This document shows positions 5,397-5,426 of a DNA stretch of 5,426 nucleotides, in pieces. Position 1 is the first letter of the stretch; the number at the start of each line of letters is the position of its first letter. Position numbers and translations under genes: made by a program. Source of the stretch: Phycisphaerae bacterium (GTDB lineage Bacteria; Planctomycetota; Phycisphaerae; Phycisphaerales; SM1A02); contig NZFT01000126.1 in NCBI GenBank assembly GCA_002690755.1, forward strand, positions 1-5,426, read 5' to 3'. A model generated the notes under the pieces. It ran no database searches and had not been told where the DNA came from. It saw only the letters and a program-made list of their open reading frames with translations.

Positions 5397-5426
5397 TGCC
5401 CCCGCTCCGGACGCCCGACTCCACCC
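5393..5426 (+). CDS. Possible start of a downstream ORF, cut by the window end
   Basis: ATGATG at 5393-5398 overlaps the nnrE stop as ATGA and opens a frame that stays open to the end: M-M-P-P-L-R-T-P-D-S-T. The second ATG at 5396 is an equally possible start. There is no strong ribosome binding site, only an AGGAA 16-19 nt upstream, so coupling to nnrE would be needed. NnrD dehydratases often begin with a short Pro/Arg-rich stretch leading to a D-S-H-K-G motif, and the visible P-D-S-T could be that region. Eleven residues are too few to assign a function. Confidence 0.3.
   Translation, partial: MMPPLRTPDST

Overview
The window is high-GC bacterial chromosomal DNA (clearly GC-rich, strong G/C third-position bias) carrying seven recognisable genes and possibly the first bases of an eighth. 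The mix of a GyrA tail, an ExbD/TolR protein, a long Pro/Glu-rich TonB-like protein, SurE, a membrane family-2 glycosyltransferase and a stand-alone NAD(P)HX epimerase, together with the protein style, suggests a Planctomycetota bacterium, perhaps of the Phycisphaerae. That assignment is inference: there is no rRNA or other decisive marker here. No mobile element, tRNA, rRNA or CRISPR array is visible.

Left part, + strand (1-2477): the 3' end of gyrA; a small STAS-domain protein 28 bp downstream with a good Shine-Dalgarno sequence; an ExbD/TolR-family gene whose GTG start overlaps the STAS stop codon; and, after a 53-bp gap with a palindrome and a promoter-like box, a TonB-like protein with an N-terminal anchor carrying the TonB Ser/His pair, a roughly 180-residue low-complexity linker and a TonB-type C-terminal domain. 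ExbD and the TonB-like protein look like parts of a proton-motive-force-driven energy-transduction complex, but no ExbB/TolQ partner is present.

Middle part, - strand (2504-4563): a glycosyltransferase (upstream) and surE (downstream), 56 bp apart and probably co-transcribed. The TonB-like gene and surE converge with only 26 bp between them.

Right part, + strand (4632-5426): divergently from the glycosyltransferase runs nnrE, the NAD(P)H-hydrate epimerase. A possible next ORF begins in an ATGA overlap with its stop, and its few visible residues would suit the start of the partner dehydratase NnrD.

A pattern across the window is that three genes that begin or could begin transcription units lack a clear Shine-Dalgarno sequence and instead have a TANNNT box 6 or 9 nt before the start codon, as expected for leaderless or near-leaderless mRNAs, whereas the internal STAS gene has a Shine-Dalgarno sequence. 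I do not see a clearly new biological system. The most unusual items are the ExbB-less ExbD/TonB pair behind gyrA, the leaderless-type starts, and a perfect 11-bp inverted repeat inside surE.
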